64,000 nucleotides of DNA from assembly GCF_000021305.1 (NCBI RefSeq), contig NC_011772.1:720001-784000 (forward strand), in the 5' to 3' direction. A program made the position numbers and the translations under genes. The DNA is from Bacillus cereus G9842 (GTDB lineage: Bacteria > Bacillota > Bacilli > Bacillales > Bacillaceae_G). Shown in pieces: positions 19,061-28,493 of the stretch. The notes beneath the pieces were generated by a model. That model saw only the letters and a program-made list of their open reading frames with translations, searched no databases and was not told the DNA's origin. The stretch's first letter is position 1; every line of letters begins with the position of its first letter.

Positions 19061-19291
19061 ATGAAAGTGTTGTTACTAGGAGATATAGCGAATCGTTGGG
19101 CGATATCAGTAGAGCGAGTTCAAGAATTGGTGGTGCTGGATCCTATTTTTCCAAGGCCCTATATCATATTGCCATCGAAAGACGCTTTATATTTAAAAAC
19201 AGATGTTATCGAATATGAGCAGCTACATGCAGAATTGTCACAAGTTTATATTCGCGGGAGAAATTTACGTGCTTTTTTACGAGGAGAATAA
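19061..19291 (+). CDS. Small HTH/excisionase-like protein
   Basis: 76 residues, Arg-rich C terminus. The stretch around residues 8-45 (IANRWAISVERVQELV, then FPRPYIILPSKDALYLKTDVIEYE) resembles the helix-turn-helix of AlpA/excisionase-type DNA-binding proteins: helix, turn, then an FPRP-like loop and a second helix leading to a short strand. AGGGTGGAGG precedes the ATG. Probably cotranscribed with the preceding gene; a terminator follows. A DNA target cannot be guessed. Confidence 0.6.
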   Translation: MKVLLLGDIANRWAISVERVQELVVLDPIFPRPYIILPSKDALYLKTDVIEYEQLHAELSQVYIRGRNLRAFLRGE

Positions 19292-19302
19292 ATAGTGAAA
19301 TA

Positions 19303-19360
19303 AAAAGAGCGAATGCTAAGTGCAACAAGCTATGCACTTTATGTCATTCGCTCTTTTTAT
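19303..19360 (+). terminator. Terminator after the two-gene unit
   Basis: AAAAAGAGCGAATG / CATTCGCTCTTTTT with an inner AAGTGC/GCACTT helix and T-run. Confidence 0.88.
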
Positions 19361-19557
19361 TTCGTATCGAAAAGATCATTTCTGTGAAAATGAAAGAAAA
19401 GACGAGTAAATAGATGAAAGAATATTAATAATACTCAATGTAAGCGTTTAAATAGATGGATATTTTCTTATTTTCAGTAATTTACCCCTTTACAAGTGAA
19501 ATATAGAGGAGTATATTTACTCTCATAAATCATTCATAAAATTTCCAAAAAAACCTA

Positions 19558-19686
19558 AAATCGCTGAGTTCCAGAAATGGAGCGGGGGAACCAATTTTGT
19601 GCATCGTCACTTGGGGTGAATCTTTCAGTTTTGAAAGTAGGGCTACTCTTTAGGCCCGAATCCGACAGCTAACCTCGTAAGCGTTT
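19558..19686 (+). promoter_or_regulatory. c-di-AMP riboswitch 2 (ydaO/yuaA type), kdp leader
   Basis: Second ydaO element with the same blocks as the first: GGAGCGGGGGAACCAA, GGGGTGAATCTTTC, AGTAGGGCTACTCTTTAGG, CCGAATCCGACAGCTAACC, GTAAGCGTTTA. It is followed by a terminator and then kdp. A c-di-AMP riboswitch controlling kdp is documented in B. thuringiensis. The 200 bp before it show no gene. Confidence 0.95.
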
Positions 19687-19720
19687 AGAGAGGAGGTTTA
19701 CTTTTTGTTGTTCATTTTTT

Positions 19721-19752
19721 GAACACTGAGTAGAGCTCAGTGTTCTTTTTTA
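19721..19752 (+). terminator. Riboswitch-linked terminator before kdp
   Basis: GAACACTGA / TCAGTGTTC hairpin with T-run, 35 nt after the aptamer. High c-di-AMP should cause termination here. Confidence 0.88.
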
Positions 19753-19796
19753 ATATTTAAATGGTAAATTTTAACAAAATGAAGAGAGGGATAGTT

Positions 19797-19901
19797 ATGT
19801 TAGATGTTGTAATGGTCGGGATTTTTATTTTATTAGTTGCATCGATGGCAAGTCTTGCAAGTTGGTCAGATAAAGTTGTGAAAGAAGGAAAGCAATCATG
19901 A
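19797..19901 (+). CDS. 34-residue membrane peptide upstream of kdpF
   Basis: Too short for usual gene calling. ATG at 19797, with GAAGAGAGGG 7-8 nt upstream. It encodes MLDVVMVGIFILLVASMASL and a polar tail, ASWSDKVVKEGKQS. One membrane span. Its TGA overlaps the kdpF ATG (ATGA), so the two are translationally coupled. It does not carry the NPEKF end of KdpF and looks like a separate small Kdp-associated peptide. Confidence 0.68.
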   Translation: MLDVVMVGIFILLVASMASLASWSDKVVKEGKQS

Positions 19902-19978
19902 TGATTGTCTTATCGGTTATAGTCGCAGCAATTACAGTGTATTTAGTGTATGCATTATTAAATCCAGAGAAGTTTTAA
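19898..19978 (+). CDS. kdpF: KdpF, small subunit of the K+-transporting ATPase
   Basis: 26 residues: a single hydrophobic span followed by the classic KdpF end VYLVYALLNPEKF. KdpF stabilises the KdpABC complex in the membrane. ATG at 19898 (or the adjacent 19901). It lies 19 nt before kdpA. Confidence 0.85.
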   Translation: MMIVLSVIVAAITVYLVYALLNPEKF

Positions 19979-19997
19979 TTAGGGGGAATCATTCATT

Positions 19998-21665
19998 ATG
20001 ATTTGGGTTGCAGTCATTATTACAATGCTCTTGTTTATTTTAGTAGCAAAGCCAACGGGGATTTATTTAGAGAAAGCTTTTCAAGGTAGCAAAACGCTAG
20101 ATAAAGTATTCGGGCCTTTTGAAAAACTTATTTTTAAAATTACAGGTGTAAAAGCATACAATCAAACGTGGAAACAGTACGCATTATCATTAGTTTTACT
20201 CAATGGATTTATGATTGTTGTCGTATATTTCATTTTCAGATTACAAGGTGTGTTGCCGCTAAATCCAGCACATATTGAAGGAATGGAGCCTACGCTCGCT
20301 TTTAATACAGCAATTAGTTTTATGGCTGATACAAACTTACAGCATTATAGCGGTGAAAATGGTTTATCTTATTTATCACAATTAATCGGAATTACATTTT
20401 TAATGTTTGCAGCACCGGCAACGACATTAGCACTCGTTATGGCATTTATAAGAGGACTTGCTGGAAAAGAACTTGGTAACTTTTTCGTTGATTTTACGAG
20501 AGCGTTAACGAGAGTGTTTCTTCCTATCGCATTTATTGCGGCACTAGTTTTTGTCGCACTTGGCGTACCACAAACGTTAGATGGGGCGGTTACAGCACAA
20601 ACGATTGAAGGTGCAAAGCAAAGTATTTTACGCGGACCTGTTGCATCATTCGTTTCCATTAAGGAACTTGGAAATAACGGCGGTGGATTTTTCGGAGCAA
20701 ACTCTACGCATCCTTTCGAAAATCCAGGACAAATGAGTAATATTTTGCAAATGATGCTTATGATGTTATTACCAACAGCACTTCCATTTACGTACGGACG
20801 AATGGTCGGAAATAAAAAACAAGGCCGCATCCTTTTCGTGTCACTATTTATGGTATTTTTACTAGGGTTTATAACGATTACGACATCTGAACTAAACGGG
20901 AACCCGGCATTAAATGGAATGGGTATCGAACATGTACAAGGAAGTACAGAAGGGAAAGAAGTACGATTTGGAACAGTATTTTCTTCACTATACGCAACAG
21001 TAACGACAGCTGCTGAAACAGGCGCTGTTAATACGATGCATGATACGTTAACACCAATTGGTGGTCTAGTTCCCCTCGTAAATATGATGTTAAATACAGT
21101 GTATGGCGGAGTTGGAGCAGGCTTTGTAAACATTATTATGTATGCAATTATCGCGGTGTTTATATCTGGGTTAATGGTTGGACGGACACCAGAGTTTTTA
21201 GGTAAAAAGATTGAAGGTAAGGAAATGAAATTAATCGCAGTCACGATTTTATTTCATCCATTGCTCATTTTAGGATTTTCGGCATTAGCTCTTTCAACAA
21301 ATTTAGGAACGGATGCTATTTCTCATTCCGGTTTCCACGGTTTAACACAAGTTGTATATGAATATACATCGTCAGCTGCGAATAACGGATCTGGATTTGA
21401 AGGATTAGGAGATAATACACCGTTTTGGAATATTACGACTGGTTTAGTTATGTTTTTAGGACGCTACTTCAGTTTAATTACGATGCTAGCTGTGGCAGCT
21501 TCGTTGAAAGAAAAAACGGTAGTGCCAGAAACAGTTGGAACGTTCCGTACAGATAATAGTTTATTTGGTGGCATCTTCATCGGAACAATTGTAATTGTCG
21601 GTGCATTAACATTTTTCCCGATGTTAGTACTCGGACCAATTGCAGAATTTCTTACATTGAAGTAA
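19998..21665 (+). CDS. kdpA: K+-transporting ATPase subunit A
   Basis: 555 residues, the full length for KdpA, with about ten membrane spans. It binds and translocates K+. Selectivity-filter-like segments include NTAISFMADTNLQHYSGE and LGNNGGGFFGANSTHPFENP. ATG after TTAGGGGGAA. Second structural gene of kdpFABC under the c-di-AMP riboswitch. Confidence 0.96.
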   Translation: MIWVAVIITMLLFILVAKPTGIYLEKAFQGSKTLDKVFGPFEKLIFKITGVKAYNQTWKQYALSLVLLNGFMIVVVYFIFRLQGVLPLNPAHIEGMEPTLAFNTAISFMADTNLQHYSGENGLSYLSQLIGITFLMFAAPATTLALVMAFIRGLAGKELGNFFVDFTRALTRVFLPIAFIAALVFVALGVPQTLDGAVTAQTIEGAKQSILRGPVASFVSIKELGNNGGGFFGANSTHPFENPGQMSNILQMMLMMLLPTALPFTYGRMVGNKKQGRILFVSLFMVFLLGFITITTSELNGNPALNGMGIEHVQGSTEGKEVRFGTVFSSLYATVTTAAETGAVNTMHDTLTPIGGLVPLVNMMLNTVYGGVGAGFVNIIMYAIIAVFISGLMVGRTPEFLGKKIEGKEMKLIAVTILFHPLLILGFSALALSTNLGTDAISHSGFHGLTQVVYEYTSSAANNGSGFEGLGDNTPFWNITTGLVMFLGRYFSLITMLAVAASLKEKTVVPETVGTFRTDNSLFGGIFIGTIVIVGALTFFPMLVLGPIAEFLTLK

Positions 21666-21678
21666 TGGAGGGTAAATG

Positions 21679-23769
21679 ATGAGACCGGTAGTAGTAAAAG
21701 AAAAACAATTAAATAAGTCACAAATACATGCTGTAGAAGATGAAGTTAGACAAGCGAAAACGATGGATCGTGATATCGTAACACATGCGATGAAACAATC
21801 CGTTGCGAAATTGAATCCGAAAGTCATGATAAAGAATCCGATTATGTTCGTTGTGGAAATTGGGTTTATCATTACGTTCATTTTATCTTTTCTTCCAAGC
21901 AGTTCTAGTAGTATACCAGGATGGTTTAATATAACAGTTTCTCTTATTCTATTATTTACAGTTTTATTTGCGAATTTTGCAGAAGCATTAGCAGAGGGTC
22001 GTGGTAAAGCGCAAGCCGATTCTTTAAAGCAGTCGAAGAAAGATGTGTTTGCAAATGTTGTAAAAGAAAATGGAGACATTGTCCAAGTTTCAGCAACTGA
22101 TCTTAGAAAAGGTGATGTTGTTATCGTAAAACAAGGAGAAATGATTCCGAATGATGGTGAAGTAATCAAAGGATTAGCGTCTGTAGATGAATCTGCAATT
22201 ACAGGAGAATCAGCTCCTGTAATAAAAGAAGCGGGTGGTGATTTTTGTTCCGTAACAGGTGGAACGATGGTGGTAAGTGATGAAATTACAATTGTTATTA
22301 CGAGTAATCCTGGTGAATCATTTATCGACAAAATGATTTCTTTAGTAGAAGGAGCTGCTCGTCAAAAAACGCCGAATGAGATTGCTTTAAATACAGTATT
22401 AACGAGCTTAACTCTTATCTTCTTGATCGTCGTTGTGACGTTGCCGATTTTTACAAATTATTTAGGTTTTCAAATTGATACAGCTGTACTCGTAGCATTG
22501 TTAGTATGTTTAATTCCAACGACAATTGGTGGTTTGCTATCAGCGATTGGTATCGCTGGGATGGACCGGGTGACAAAATTTAACGTGTTAGCGATGTCAG
22601 GGAAAGCAGTAGAAGCTGCGGGCGATATTAATACAATTATTTTAGATAAAACGGGTACAATTACTTTTGGAAACCGGATGGCTCATACATTATTGCCTGT
22701 AGGAAATGAAACGATTGAGCAAGTTGGAAAGTGGGCCGCTATTAGTTCTGTTTTAGATGAAACACCAGAAGGTCGATCTGTTATCGAGTATGTGCAGGGA
22801 AAATCTATATCATATAATAGAGAACTTGCAGAACAAGGTGAGTTTGTTCCGTTTAAAGCAGAAACGAGAATGAGTGGTGTTGATTTACAAGACGGAACGA
22901 AAGTGAGAAAAGGTGCTGTAGGTGCCGTTATTGAATGGGTTGAGTCACAAGGCGGAACAATTCCGAAAGATGTAAATCAAAAAGCAGACTTAATTTCAAA
23001 AGAGGGCGGAACACCACTTGTAGTTGCAGTAGATAATCGTATTTACGGTTTAATTTATTTAAAGGATACAGTAAAACCGGGTATGCGTGAGCGTTTTGAA
23101 CAGTTACGCCAAATGGGGATTAAAACGGTTATGTGTACAGGTGATAATCCGTTAACAGCAGCAACCATTGCAAAAGAAGCAGGGGTAGATGAGTTTGTTG
23201 CTGAGTGTAAGCCAGAAGATAAAATTGCGGTTATTAAAGCAGAGCAAGATAAAGGGAAACTTGTAGCGATGACAGGTGATGGTACAAATGATGCTCCGGC
23301 ATTAGCACAGGCTGACGTTGGATTAGCGATGAATAGTGGTACGACAGCAGCGAAAGAAGCGGCGAACATGATTGATTTAGACTCGAATCCGACGAAAATT
23401 ATTGAGGTTGTAGGAATTGGTAAGCAATTGTTAATGACCCGAGGTGCGTTAACGACGTTTAGTATTGCGAATGATATAGCGAAATATTTTGCGATTATTC
23501 CAGCGATGTTTACACTTGCGATTCCGCAAATGGAAGCATTGAACATTATGAAATTAACATCACCACTGTCAGCGATTTTATCAGCATTAATATTTAACGC
23601 TGTTATTATTCCATTACTCATTCCGTTAGCGATGAAAGGTATTGCATATAAACCGATGAGTTCTAATGCATTGCTTAGCCGAAACTTACTTATTTATGGG
23701 CTTGGCGGAGTTATTGTACCATTCATTGGAATTAAAGTAATTGATATAATTGTCGGCTTGTTCATATAA
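21679..23769 (+). CDS. kdpB: K+-transporting P-type ATPase subunit B
   Basis: 696 residues, the catalytic P-type ATPase. The phosphorylated Asp is at about residue 323 in [11 protein letters not shown]; the actuator motif is AITGES, and the hinge is [18 protein letters not shown]. The second of two adjacent ATGs (21676, 21679) is favoured by spacing from GGAGGG. Ten nt after kdpA. Confidence 0.96.
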   Translation: MRPVVVKEKQLNKSQIHAVEDEVRQAKTMDRDIVTHAMKQSVAKLNPKVMIKNPIMFVVEIGFIITFILSFLPSSSSSIPGWFNITVSLILLFTVLFANFAEALAEGRGKAQADSLKQSKKDVFANVVKENGDIVQVSATDLRKGDVVIVKQGEMIPNDGEVIKGLASVDESAITGESAPVIKEAGGDFCSVTGGTMVVSDEITIVITSNPGESFIDKMISLVEGAARQKTPNEIALNTVLTSLTLIFLIVVVTLPIFTNYLGFQIDTAVLVALLVCLIPTTIGGLLSAIGIAGMDRVTKFNVLAMSGKAVEAAGDINTIILDKTGTITFGNRMAHTLLPVGNETIEQVGKWAAISSVLDETPEGRSVIEYVQGKSISYNRELAEQGEFVPFKAETRMSGVDLQDGTKVRKGAVGAVIEWVESQGGTIPKDVNQKADLISKEGGTPLVVAVDNRIYGLIYLKDTVKPGMRERFEQLRQMGIKTVMCTGDNPLTAATIAKEAGVDEFVAECKPEDKIAVIKAEQDKGKLVAMTGDGTNDAPALAQADVGLAMNSGTTAAKEAANMIDLDSNPTKIIEVVGIGKQLLMTRGALTTFSIANDIAKYFAIIPAMFTLAIPQMEALNIMKLTSPLSAILSALIFNAVIIPLLIPLAMKGIAYKPMSSNALLSRNLLIYGLGGVIVPFIGIKVIDIIVGLFI

Positions 23770-23785
23770 GGAAGAGGGGAAAAAG

Positions 23786-24367
23786 ATGGAAAAGAAACAA
23801 AGTATACTATCACCAATTATCCGTATTACTTTTACATTTCTAGTGTTGTGTGGACTTGTATACCCACTTATTGTTACTGGTATTGCACAAGCAGTGATGA
23901 AGGATAATGCGGATGGAAGTCTAATATATAATGATAAAAATGAAGTGATTGGTTCTAAATTAATTGGTCAAAACTTCACGGATCCACGTTATTTTCAAGG
24001 GCGTGTTTCTAGTATTGAATATAAGGCTGAAGCATCTGGTTCAAATAACTATGCACCATCTAATCCAGATTTAGAGAAACGAGTAGAGAAAAGTATTGAA
24101 GAGTGGAAGAAACAAAATCGGGCTGTTCCGGTAACAGAAGTGCCGATTGATCTAGTGACGAATTCAGGTTCAGGGCTAGATCCTGATATTAGTCCGCAGG
24201 CAGCTTCTGTGCAGGTGGATCGTATCTCTAAATTAACGAATATTACGAAAGAAACGCTAAATCAGTTGATTAAAGATCAAACAGAAGGTGCTGCACTTGG
24301 CTTATTTGGAGAGAACCGCGTAAACGTTTTAAAGTTAAATTTAGAATTGCAGAAACTACTGAAATAG
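23786..24367 (+). CDS. kdpC: K+-transporting ATPase subunit C
   Basis: 193 residues, one N-terminal membrane span and a large outer domain with conserved [15 protein letters not shown] and [14 protein letters not shown]. KdpC assists ATP binding and assembly. ATG at 23786 after GGAAGAGGGG. A terminator follows, so kdpFABC ends here. Confidence 0.95.
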   Translation: MEKKQSILSPIIRITFTFLVLCGLVYPLIVTGIAQAVMKDNADGSLIYNDKNEVIGSKLIGQNFTDPRYFQGRVSSIEYKAEASGSNNYAPSNPDLEKRVEKSIEEWKKQNRAVPVTEVPIDLVTNSGSGLDPDISPQAASVQVDRISKLTNITKETLNQLIKDQTEGAALGLFGENRVNVLKLNLELQKLLK

Positions 24368-24370
24368 AAA

Positions 24371-24412
24371 CAACGCTACCTCAATCTAACGGATTGAGGT
24401 AGCGTTGTTTCG
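24371..24412 (+). terminator. Terminator between kdpC and the KdpD-like gene
   Basis: AACAACGCTACCTCAATC / GATTGAGGTAGCGTTGTT perfect long stem with a short T-run. It may allow partial read-through into the next gene, which starts about 12 nt later. Confidence 0.8.
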
Positions 24413-24423
24413 AAAGAAAGGTT

Positions 24424-25578
24424 GTGAGTGTTTTGTATGCGGATGACTATAAACCAACTTTTCAAAGGCGAACACCAGAAGAGTATTTAGAATATATTCG
24501 TCAGCAAAACCGCGGGAAGTTAAAGTTATATGTAGGAGCGGCTCCAGGAGTAGGAAAAAGTTATAAAATGCTCTTTGATGCAAGAGAAATGAAAAAGGAT
24601 GGTACGGATATTGTAATTGGTTTAATTGAAACGCACGGTAGAAAAGAGACGGAAGAAGCAATTGCTGATTTAGAAAAAGTTCCTTTAAAAGAAATAGAGT
24701 ATAAAGGGAAAGTATTTTATGAACTCGATGTGGAAGGAATTATAAAACGTGCACCGCAAGTCGTTGTTGTGGATGAACTTGCGCATAGCAATATTCCTGG
24801 ATCTAAAAATAAGAAACGTTATATGGATGTACAGGAATTGCTAGATGCCGGTATATCCGTCTTATCAGCTTTTAATATTCAACATTTAGAAAGTGTTCAT
24901 GACATTGTTGCTCAAATTACGAATGTTAAAGTGCGAGAACGTATTCCAGATTTTATTTTACAAAAAGCAAATGAAATTCAGCTCGTTGATGCAACGCCGG
25001 AAGTATTAAGGAAGAGGTTAATAGATGGAAAGATATATAAGGAAGAAAAAATAGAGCAAAGCTTACAAAATTTCTTTACGCTTAATAATTTAGGGGCACT
25101 AAGAGAATTATCACTTCGGGAAGTGGCAGATGATATGGACGAGAAAATTAGCCAAACAGTAATAGAACCGATTGGTGTAAAAGAAAAAATTCTTGTTTGT
25201 GTACAATACAGTTCGACAGCGGAGAAATTAATACGACGGGGATGGCGCATGGCTGATCGGTTAAATGCTGAATTGTACGTATTAAACGTTGAGAGGGAAA
25301 ATATAGATTCTATTTCAGCTGGGAAAAAGCAGACGATTGAAGAGTGGAAGTCGTTAACGAATCAATTTGATGCGAGTTTTGTTTTAGAAGAGGCAAAAGG
25401 AAGAAAGCCAGCGGATGTTATTATTGAAGTTGCGAAAAGACTACAAGTAACGCAAATTTTACTCGGACAATCAGCAAGAACAAGGTGGGAAGAAATTCGA
25501 AAAGGTTCAATTGTAAATGAAATTATGAGAGAAACGAAGTATATTGATATTCATATCGTTGCAGATCAAAGAGTTTAG
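24424..25578 (+). CDS. kdpD: KdpD-like sensor protein lacking the kinase domain
   Basis: 384 residues, less than half of a normal KdpD (about 890). It contains the KdpD N-terminal domain (about 20-230) with the P-loop GAAPGVGKS and VVVDELAHSN, then a universal-stress-protein domain (about 250-380). The four membrane spans, GAF and histidine kinase are missing, and no kdpE follows. The SxS...FTAxY pattern reported for c-di-AMP binding in S. aureus KdpD is not clearly kept. GTG start (TTG at 24433 also possible). Short KdpD forms also occur in cyanobacteria; the role here is inferred to be in K+ sensing. Confidence 0.88.
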   Translation: MSVLYADDYKPTFQRRTPEEYLEYIRQQNRGKLKLYVGAAPGVGKSYKMLFDAREMKKDGTDIVIGLIETHGRKETEEAIADLEKVPLKEIEYKGKVFYELDVEGIIKRAPQVVVVDELAHSNIPGSKNKKRYMDVQELLDAGISVLSAFNIQHLESVHDIVAQITNVKVRERIPDFILQKANEIQLVDATPEVLRKRLIDGKIYKEEKIEQSLQNFFTLNNLGALRELSLREVADDMDEKISQTVIEPIGVKEKILVCVQYSSTAEKLIRRGWRMADRLNAELYVLNVERENIDSISAGKKQTIEEWKSLTNQFDASFVLEEAKGRKPADVIIEVAKRLQVTQILLGQSARTRWEEIRKGSIVNEIMRETKYIDIHIVADQRV

Positions 25579-25600
25579 AATAGAGACCATCTATAGGTCT

Positions 25601-26782
25601 CTATTTTGCTTTTTGTACAGCCTGAAAACGTAGCATTTTCATTGCGCATAAAATGATAAATAGAAATGTAATTGCACCTAGGAAGAAAATCCAAAAGTAA
25701 TTTTGATTAAATACAAGAAATCCACCTACAAGTGGCCCTGTGCCCATACCGAGATAGCGTATGAAGTTATACATACCGATGGCTGTTGCGCGTTCTTGTA
25801 CGAATTCCTCCGTTAATAAAGTAGTGTGAGTTGGCATAGAAAGTCCCATACTAAAACCGTATAAAGATGTAACGATAATGATGAATGAGATATTGATGCT
25901 ATATGTGAAAGAGAATAAAGTGACACATATAATATTGAAGAAACTAGTGATGAATAAAGCTTGCTTTGTTGTGAGGCGTTTTTGCAAAAGCTTGTAGCAA
26001 TAACTTCCTAGCATGATAGAAAGAGACATTGGTACAAACATAAGACCAATTGCATTTGCAGCTAAATGAAATGAATTTGCTAAAATGCTCGGTAAAAAAA
26101 CGAGAAAGCAAAAGTAAATACAAAATTGAATGAAGCCAATAAGAGTAATAGAAAATCCAGTTTTATTTTTTAAGATAAGAGAGTAATTCTTTTGTTCTTT
26201 AGACCGCTTAATTACATTTGGCTTTGTTTCTGGAAGTAGTGAAATGTTTATAATTAATAAGATAATGCCAAGTGTAGATAAAAAGAGAAATACAGATAAG
26301 TGACCATGTATACTGCCAAGATAACCACCTATGAGTGGAGCCATTGCAGGTGCGAGAGCAAGTAACATTTGATACAGGCTCATCGCTTCTCCGCGTTCTT
26401 TTCCTTCAAATAAATCGCCGATAATCGTTGCTGAAACTACAGGTATAGCCGCTATTCCTATAGCTTGAACAGCTCTAAAAAAGAGAAATAAATAAATGTT
26501 TGCCGAAAAAGCACATCCGATTGAACCAATTGTACTAATGACTAAACTAGGGATAAGGACAGATTTTCTCCCTTTTGTATCAATTAAAGGTCCATATACG
26601 AGCTGCATAATTGCAAGAACGAATGTGAAAAGTGAAACTGTTACATTTACAAGATAAAGAGAAGTGTGAAAAGAATTTTGAATCATCGGTAAGATAGGTG
26701 TGTAAATATTTTGAGCGAAGGAACCGAGTAAGGCACTAATACAGACAACATATAAAATGAAAGTTAGTTTAGATTTTTTCAT
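25601..26782 (-). CDS. MFS drug transporter, Bcr/CflA type
   Basis: 393 residues, 12 predicted membrane spans. Motif A is GPLIDTKGRKSVL in loop 2-3, and the N terminus resembles DHA1 exporters (ILPMIQNSFHTS). It likely exports a toxic compound. AAGGAGG precedes the ATG. Divergent from a MarR gene, with paired palindromes in the gap, so it is probably repressed by that protein. Confidence 0.9.
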   Translation of the reverse strand: MKKSKLTFILYVVCISALLGSFAQNIYTPILPMIQNSFHTSLYLVNVTVSLFTFVLAIMQLVYGPLIDTKGRKSVLIPSLVISTIGSIGCAFSANIYLFLFFRAVQAIGIAAIPVVSATIIGDLFEGKERGEAMSLYQMLLALAPAMAPLIGGYLGSIHGHLSVFLFLSTLGIILLIINISLLPETKPNVIKRSKEQKNYSLILKNKTGFSITLIGFIQFCIYFCFLVFLPSILANSFHLAANAIGLMFVPMSLSIMLGSYCYKLLQKRLTTKQALFITSFFNIICVTLFSFTYSINISFIIIVTSLYGFSMGLSMPTHTTLLTEEFVQERATAIGMYNFIRYLGMGTGPLVGGFLVFNQNYFWIFFLGAITFLFIILCAMKMLRFQAVQKAK

Positions 26783-26802
26783 CTTGTTAACCTCCTTGTA
26801 TT

Positions 26803-26824
26803 TTAGTTTCCTTGGAAACTAAAT
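26803..26824. promoter_or_regulatory. Probable MarR operator 1
   Basis: Perfect inverted repeat TTTAGTTTCC-TT-GGAAACTAAA (10-bp arms), just upstream of the MFS gene. Confidence 0.65.
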
Positions 26825-26890
26825 TTATTTTAACATGATTTTCTCACTTGTAAAGATGAAAAAATAATTTTAAAATGGTATATAGTTAAA

Positions 26891-26909
26891 TTGTTTCTTT
26901 GGAAACTTA
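26891..26909. promoter_or_regulatory. Probable MarR operator 2
   Basis: Second copy of the motif (GTTTC-TTTG-GAAAC core), immediately before the marR ribosome binding site. It suggests autoregulation. Confidence 0.6.
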
Positions 26910-26922
26910 GGAGGCGAACGGA

Positions 26923-27384
26923 TTGAAGCATACAACGAAGCAAATGGAAATACTGTCGGACATTCGTACACTTTTGCATAAAAAAGAAGAACATTTAAAA
27001 CGACAAAACGAGAAGTTTTTTTATGAGACAGGTGTAAGTAGTATGTCTTTATCTGAGTTACATGTAATCGAATGTATCGGAAAAAATGGTTTGATGAATG
27101 TAACGGCAATCACGATAGAAATGGGCATGACGAAGGGAGCGATCTCTAAAATTTGTACAAAGTTGTTTCAAAAGCAATTCGTTGAGAAGATGCAAATGTT
27201 AGATAATCAAAAAGAAATCTTCTTCCGCTTAACGGAAAGTGGGAATGAAATATATATAGCTCATGAAAAATTGCATAAGCAAGCTGAAGAAAAGTGGCTG
27301 TTACTTTTAGATGGTTATACGAAAGCAGAGCAAGACTTTATTCAAAGGTTTATAAAGGATGTCTCAGATCATTTGGAAATATAA
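26923..27384 (+). CDS. MarR-family transcriptional regulator
   Basis: 153 residues with a winged helix-turn-helix (about 45-115): LSELHVIECIGKNGLMNVTAIT, recognition helix MTKGAISKICTKLFQKQFV, and wing MQMLDNQKEIFFRLTESG. TTG start 8 nt after AGGAGG. It probably represses itself and the divergent MFS exporter through the two GTTTCC-n-GGAAAC palindromes, with release by a toxic ligand. Confidence 0.9.
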   Translation: MKHTTKQMEILSDIRTLLHKKEEHLKRQNEKFFYETGVSSMSLSELHVIECIGKNGLMNVTAITIEMGMTKGAISKICTKLFQKQFVEKMQMLDNQKEIFFRLTESGNEIYIAHEKLHKQAEEKWLLLLDGYTKAEQDFIQRFIKDVSDHLEI

Positions 27385-27512
27385 TTGGAAGAAAAAACTC
27401 CTTTTTCTCAAGTCTTTTGAATATAATTTCTGAAAGAACTCATATATAATAGAAAAAGATACTTAACATGGTGAATAATTAAAGAGTCAATATATATAGA
27501 GGAGAGAGTAAC

Positions 27513-28367
27513 ATGCTTGAAAATACGGGGTTAGTATTAGAAGGCGGCGGTATGCGTGGTGTATATACGGGCGGGATATTAGAATATTTTATGGAACAAG
27601 ATTTATATTTTCCATATGTAATCGGTGTATCAGCTGGTGCTTGTCATGCAGCGTCGTATCTTTCCAGACAAAGAAATAGAAATAAAACAGTAAATATTGA
27701 TTATGCATCACACCCGCAATATTTATCGTATAAAAACTTATGGAGAAAACGCCAATTATTTGATATGGAGTTCATTTTTCATGAGATTCCAGAAAAGCAT
27801 GTACCGTTTGATTTTGAAACATACTTTAATAGTCCAGAGCGTTTCCTTGTAGGCACAACAGATTGTGAAACAGGACAGTCTGTTTATTTTGAAAAAGAGG
27901 GGACAAATGATGATGCACTAAATTTATTACAAGCATCTAGTTCATTACCTTTCATTGCACCTGTAGTAAATTACCGTGGTAAGCAGTTATTAGATGGAGG
28001 AATTTCTGATCCGATTCCAGTTCGTAAAGCGCAAGAAGATGGATTTAAAAAATTAGTCGTTATTTTAACGAGAAATCACGGTTACGCGAAGAAAAAATCA
28101 AAGTTTGGATGGATTGCAGCGAAAGCGTATAAAAAATATCCGAACCTTGTTAACACGATGCTGAATCGTTATGAAGTGTATAATGAAACGCTTCACTACA
28201 TTGAAAAAGAAGAGCAAGCGGGTAATTTATTTGTTATTCGCCCAGAAGTGCCGCTTCAAGTAGATCGTATGGAAAAAGATACAGCAAAACTACAAAATTT
28301 ATACGAGCAAGGCTATGAAGATGCAAAGAGACAGTTTGCAGATTTACAGTCGTTTTTACAAAAATAA
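27513..28367 (+). CDS. Patatin-like phospholipase
   Basis: 284 residues, bacterial patatin family lipid acyl hydrolase. Oxyanion GGGMRGVYTGG (about 11-21), nucleophile Ser 40 in GVSAG, and catalytic Asp 161 in DGG. No signal peptide, so it is cytoplasmic or membrane-associated. GAGGAGAGAG precedes the ATG. Similar to B. subtilis YjjU-type esterases. Monocistronic with its own terminator. Confidence 0.9.
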   Translation: MLENTGLVLEGGGMRGVYTGGILEYFMEQDLYFPYVIGVSAGACHAASYLSRQRNRNKTVNIDYASHPQYLSYKNLWRKRQLFDMEFIFHEIPEKHVPFDFETYFNSPERFLVGTTDCETGQSVYFEKEGTNDDALNLLQASSSLPFIAPVVNYRGKQLLDGGISDPIPVRKAQEDGFKKLVVILTRNHGYAKKKSKFGWIAAKAYKKYPNLVNTMLNRYEVYNETLHYIEKEEQAGNLFVIRPEVPLQVDRMEKDTAKLQNLYEQGYEDAKRQFADLQSFLQK

Positions 28368-28372
28368 TGATT

Positions 28373-28410
28373 AGGCTGCGGAGAAGAATTTCTCTGCAGT
28401 CTTTTTATTA
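28373..28410 (+). terminator. Terminator of the patatin gene
   Basis: GGCTGCGGAGAA / TTCTCTGCAGTC hairpin and T-run. Confidence 0.8.
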
Positions 28411-28493
28411 TTGGTTTCAATACCGAATGTTGGTTATACACGTTTTTAGATTATGGTATAATATGGATAAAAGTATGTGAAGAGGTGATACAT

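Noticed and set aside
20369..21244. Long minus-strand ORF opposite kdpA
   Set aside because: Shadow of kdpA. The same holds for the ORFs opposite kdpB.
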